NCBI GenBank assembly: GCA_037127315.1
Contig: JBBBDQ010001124.1
Coordinates: 653,501 to 717,500, forward strand
Reading direction: 5' to 3'
Length of the DNA stretch: 64,000 nt
From: Ascarosepion bandense
Taxonomy: Eukaryota; Mollusca; Cephalopoda; Sepiida; Sepiidae
Below the pieces are notes generated by a model. That model worked only from the letters and a program-made list of their open reading frames with translations, did no database searches and was not told the DNA's origin. The position numbers were made by a program, and so were the translations under genes. Below are positions 62,530 to 64,000 of the stretch, piece by piece. Every line of letters begins with the position of its first letter. Positions within the stretch are counted from its first letter, which is position 1.

Positions 62530-62815
62530 GCTTACGCCTATCACATTGAATACACCGGTTCTCGCTTGATCACTGAAGTTAAGCAATGTTGAGCCTGGTC
62601 AGTACTTAGATGGGTGGCCGCTTGGGAATACCAGGTGCTGTAAGTGTATGGTAACGGATGTGCATTATGGTGCAGTGAATAATGGCTTGGAAAGAGAAAT
62701 CGGTGAGCCAAGTTCAAATTCCAGTTGAATACCCTGCATTCACTTAAGCACTGGTACCCTTGGGAAAGGTATTAATCCGTCCCTTCTCTCCAGTTATGGG
62801 TTAAATAACAAGGGT
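62530..62815 (+). mobile_element. 5S rRNA/tRNA chimeric SINE, best copy
   Basis: 62530-62645 is 5S-like over its whole length: GAATACACCGGTTCTCGCTT, GATCACTGAAGTTAAGCAAT, GTCAGTACTTAGATGGGTGG and GGGAATACCAGGTGCTGTAA, so the internal control region (A box, intermediate element, C box) is kept. It is followed by a SINE-D tRNA-like head (ATTATGGTGCAGTGAATAAT, AGTTCAAATTCCAGT) and body to about 62815. The element thus has two tandem pol III promoter types. Confidence 0.85.
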
Positions 62816-63024
62816 AGGACTTGGGGACCCTGCCTGCCCTTAAAAACAAATCCCAATGAACCTTGATACTCAAAAAGAAAAATGTATTACTAGACACAAA
62901 ACTGATTTAAAAAAAGCAACAATAAATTGTTGAAAGAAAAAGGTATTACCAGCAATAAATAAATAAAGTTTAGTTGGCAATGAATGGCCCGCCGAGGTTG
63001 ATTTGCCATAAAAACAAAACTATC
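62816..63024. other. Unassigned; LINE-A-insert-like piece
   Basis: 62971-63020 (GGCCCGCCGAGGTTGATTTGC) resembles the 165-bp LINE-A insert and leads into LINE-A copy 14. Confidence 0.4.
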
Positions 63025-63580
63025 AAACAAGTTGACTACTTATATGGTGTCATAACAGATGACAGAAAAAGCTTGATACAAAGAGACTGAGGTGCATGGG
63101 GTTAGCAAAAATTGTCTTTCAGTAACTGGAAAAAAGTAATAACGGATGGCAAATTATAAATAAGCCAAAGAATACTGGAATGCTAAGTAATATCTATTCT
63201 TTTATATGACGGTAAATCTTGGACGTGTGAAGAAAAAGACTTCAAAAGAAAGATACGAGAAGCAACAAAGTTTTAAGAATAAGAACTGAAAAGAAATTGC
63301 TGCAAACAATCAGAGAAAGATGAAGTTTTGTTGATGCATATTAAAGAAAGATGGTTTAGCTAATTCAAAACTCACAGGGCATCAAAGATAAGAAAATCCT
63401 TAGAGAAGCAGCAAGTAAACTGGTTGACAATTTTATACAAATAGATAGTGGAATACAAACCACAAAGACAAGAAATCATAAAGGAAAAAAGTATTGCTGA
63501 AAACAATAAAAAGAAGAAAATAGTGAAGCCATGATTGTTCACTTCTCGTAAAAATATGGGACATGGAGAGAGAGAGAGAG
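63025..63580 (+). mobile_element. LINE-A copy 14, highly degenerate
   Basis: YLYGVITDDRKS, LRCMGLAKIVFQ, LEKVITDGKL, SILLYDGKSWTCEEKD (compare SVLQYGSECWTISSKM) with many stops. (GA)n at 63570-63583. Confidence 0.6.
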
Positions 63581-63639
63581 ATTGGTTTGGAGGAAGTATT
63601 GCCAAGAAAATTGTATATTATTTATATTATAGATGTTAG

Positions 63640-63905
63640 ATAGTTCCAGTGACTTGACCCAAAGTGTTGTGTTCGATACCAGGCTACAGCAATGGTGAAC
63701 AAATAACTTAGAAAATCAAGTTAAAGTCATGTCTACCAAAAGTGGCTTCACACATGGAATGAGAGTGATATACCACAGTGGTCATAATAAAGGGTTCTGT
63801 ATGAAATTCCTCACACATGAAGAAGGCTGCAGTGTACAATGGCCGAAATGTTGTAAACATGGCAGCAATGATAAAGACAGTAGTCCGAATAATGTAAATA
63901 CTGGA
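63640..63905 (+). mobile_element. SINE-S2 copy
   Basis: GTGACTTGACCCAAAGTGTT, GTTCGATACCAGGCTACAGC (B-box region), AAAGGGTTCTGTATGAAATT, ATGAAGAAGGCTGCAGTG, GGCCGAAATG, ending AGTAGTCCGAATAATGTAAA. The frame 63729-63965 across it is fortuitous. Confidence 0.65.
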
Positions 63906-64000
63906 ATTACTATCTCATCTCAGAAGTATAGACAAGAAAATTGTAATGTACATCAATCACAGTAAAACTGCTTCTTCAATGTACTGTTTTTCTTCAGAAT

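Noticed and set aside
62530..62645. 5S rRNA gene
   Set aside because: Base changes, a missing T-run terminator and direct fusion to a SINE body; two more decayed copies have the same fusion.
1..64000. Any host protein-coding exon
   Set aside because: No open segment with plausible splice borders, composition or a conserved non-transposon domain was found. Short exons without domain signal could still be missed by eye.

Overview
The window is a stretch of a eukaryotic, AT-rich, repeat-saturated genome with no host gene that I can support. The mix of repeats points to a mollusc, most likely a cephalopod (octopus or squid). It holds tRNA- and 5S-derived SINEs, long (TA)n and (CA)n tracts, a jockey/CR1-like LINE whose tail reads like cephalopod retroelement proteins, and Penelope-like fragments. 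That assignment is inference from family resemblance. No open frame looks like a conserved cellular protein, and almost every long frame is a retroelement or transposase relic.

Main families. (1) LINE-A: a non-LTR reverse transcriptase ending in an AGAAGAAG tail, about 14 copies on both strands; the longest is 39395-40932. (2) LINE-C: a jockey/CR1-like LINE, about 12 copies of its 3' end. (3) Penelope-like fragments, often head-to-head palindromes that run into (TA)n, plus a YRDD-type reverse transcriptase at 6180-7511. (4) A non-autonomous Helitron family, eight copies, with TC...hairpin-CTAG termini; one copy (25171-25913) can be checked against empty sites inside the window. (5) A ~310-bp tRNA-derived SINE (SINE-D), sometimes paired around a small hairpin element, and a 5S-rRNA/tRNA chimeric relative. 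(6) Tc1/mariner relics, one Gypsy RNase H fragment and several LTR-like segments. (7) A 40-bp satellite array at 21600-23395.

Layout. 0-10 kb: LINE-A, Tc1-like, LINE-C, Penelope-like, YRDD-type RT and a nested palindrome. 10-16 kb: a repeat-built open frame, two LINE-A copies and an LTR-like region. 16-21 kb: LTR-like, SINE and palindromic Penelope pieces, a Helitron, a complete hammerhead motif and a solo LTR. 21.6-23.4 kb: satellite. 23.8-36 kb: Helitrons, mariner relics, LINE-C copies and a tRNA-SINE with a hammerhead. 37-48 kb: LINE-A copies, one subfamily carrying a 165-bp insert, Helitrons, mariner and Gypsy. 48-57 kb: SINE-D pairs. 57-64 kb: mixed relics and a 5S-tRNA SINE.

The most interesting signal is a set of hammerhead-ribozyme motifs inside the retroelements. 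The one at 20350-20405 has every invariant core base and three helices. Two more (about 30319-30381 and 3547-3603) lie directly behind tRNA-like pol III promoters. Looser hammerhead-like folds with palindromic minimal helix III recur in the Penelope-like families. Together they suggest that self-cleaving RNA is a shared part of how several otherwise unrelated elements here process their transcripts. Activity and expression cannot be judged from sequence alone.
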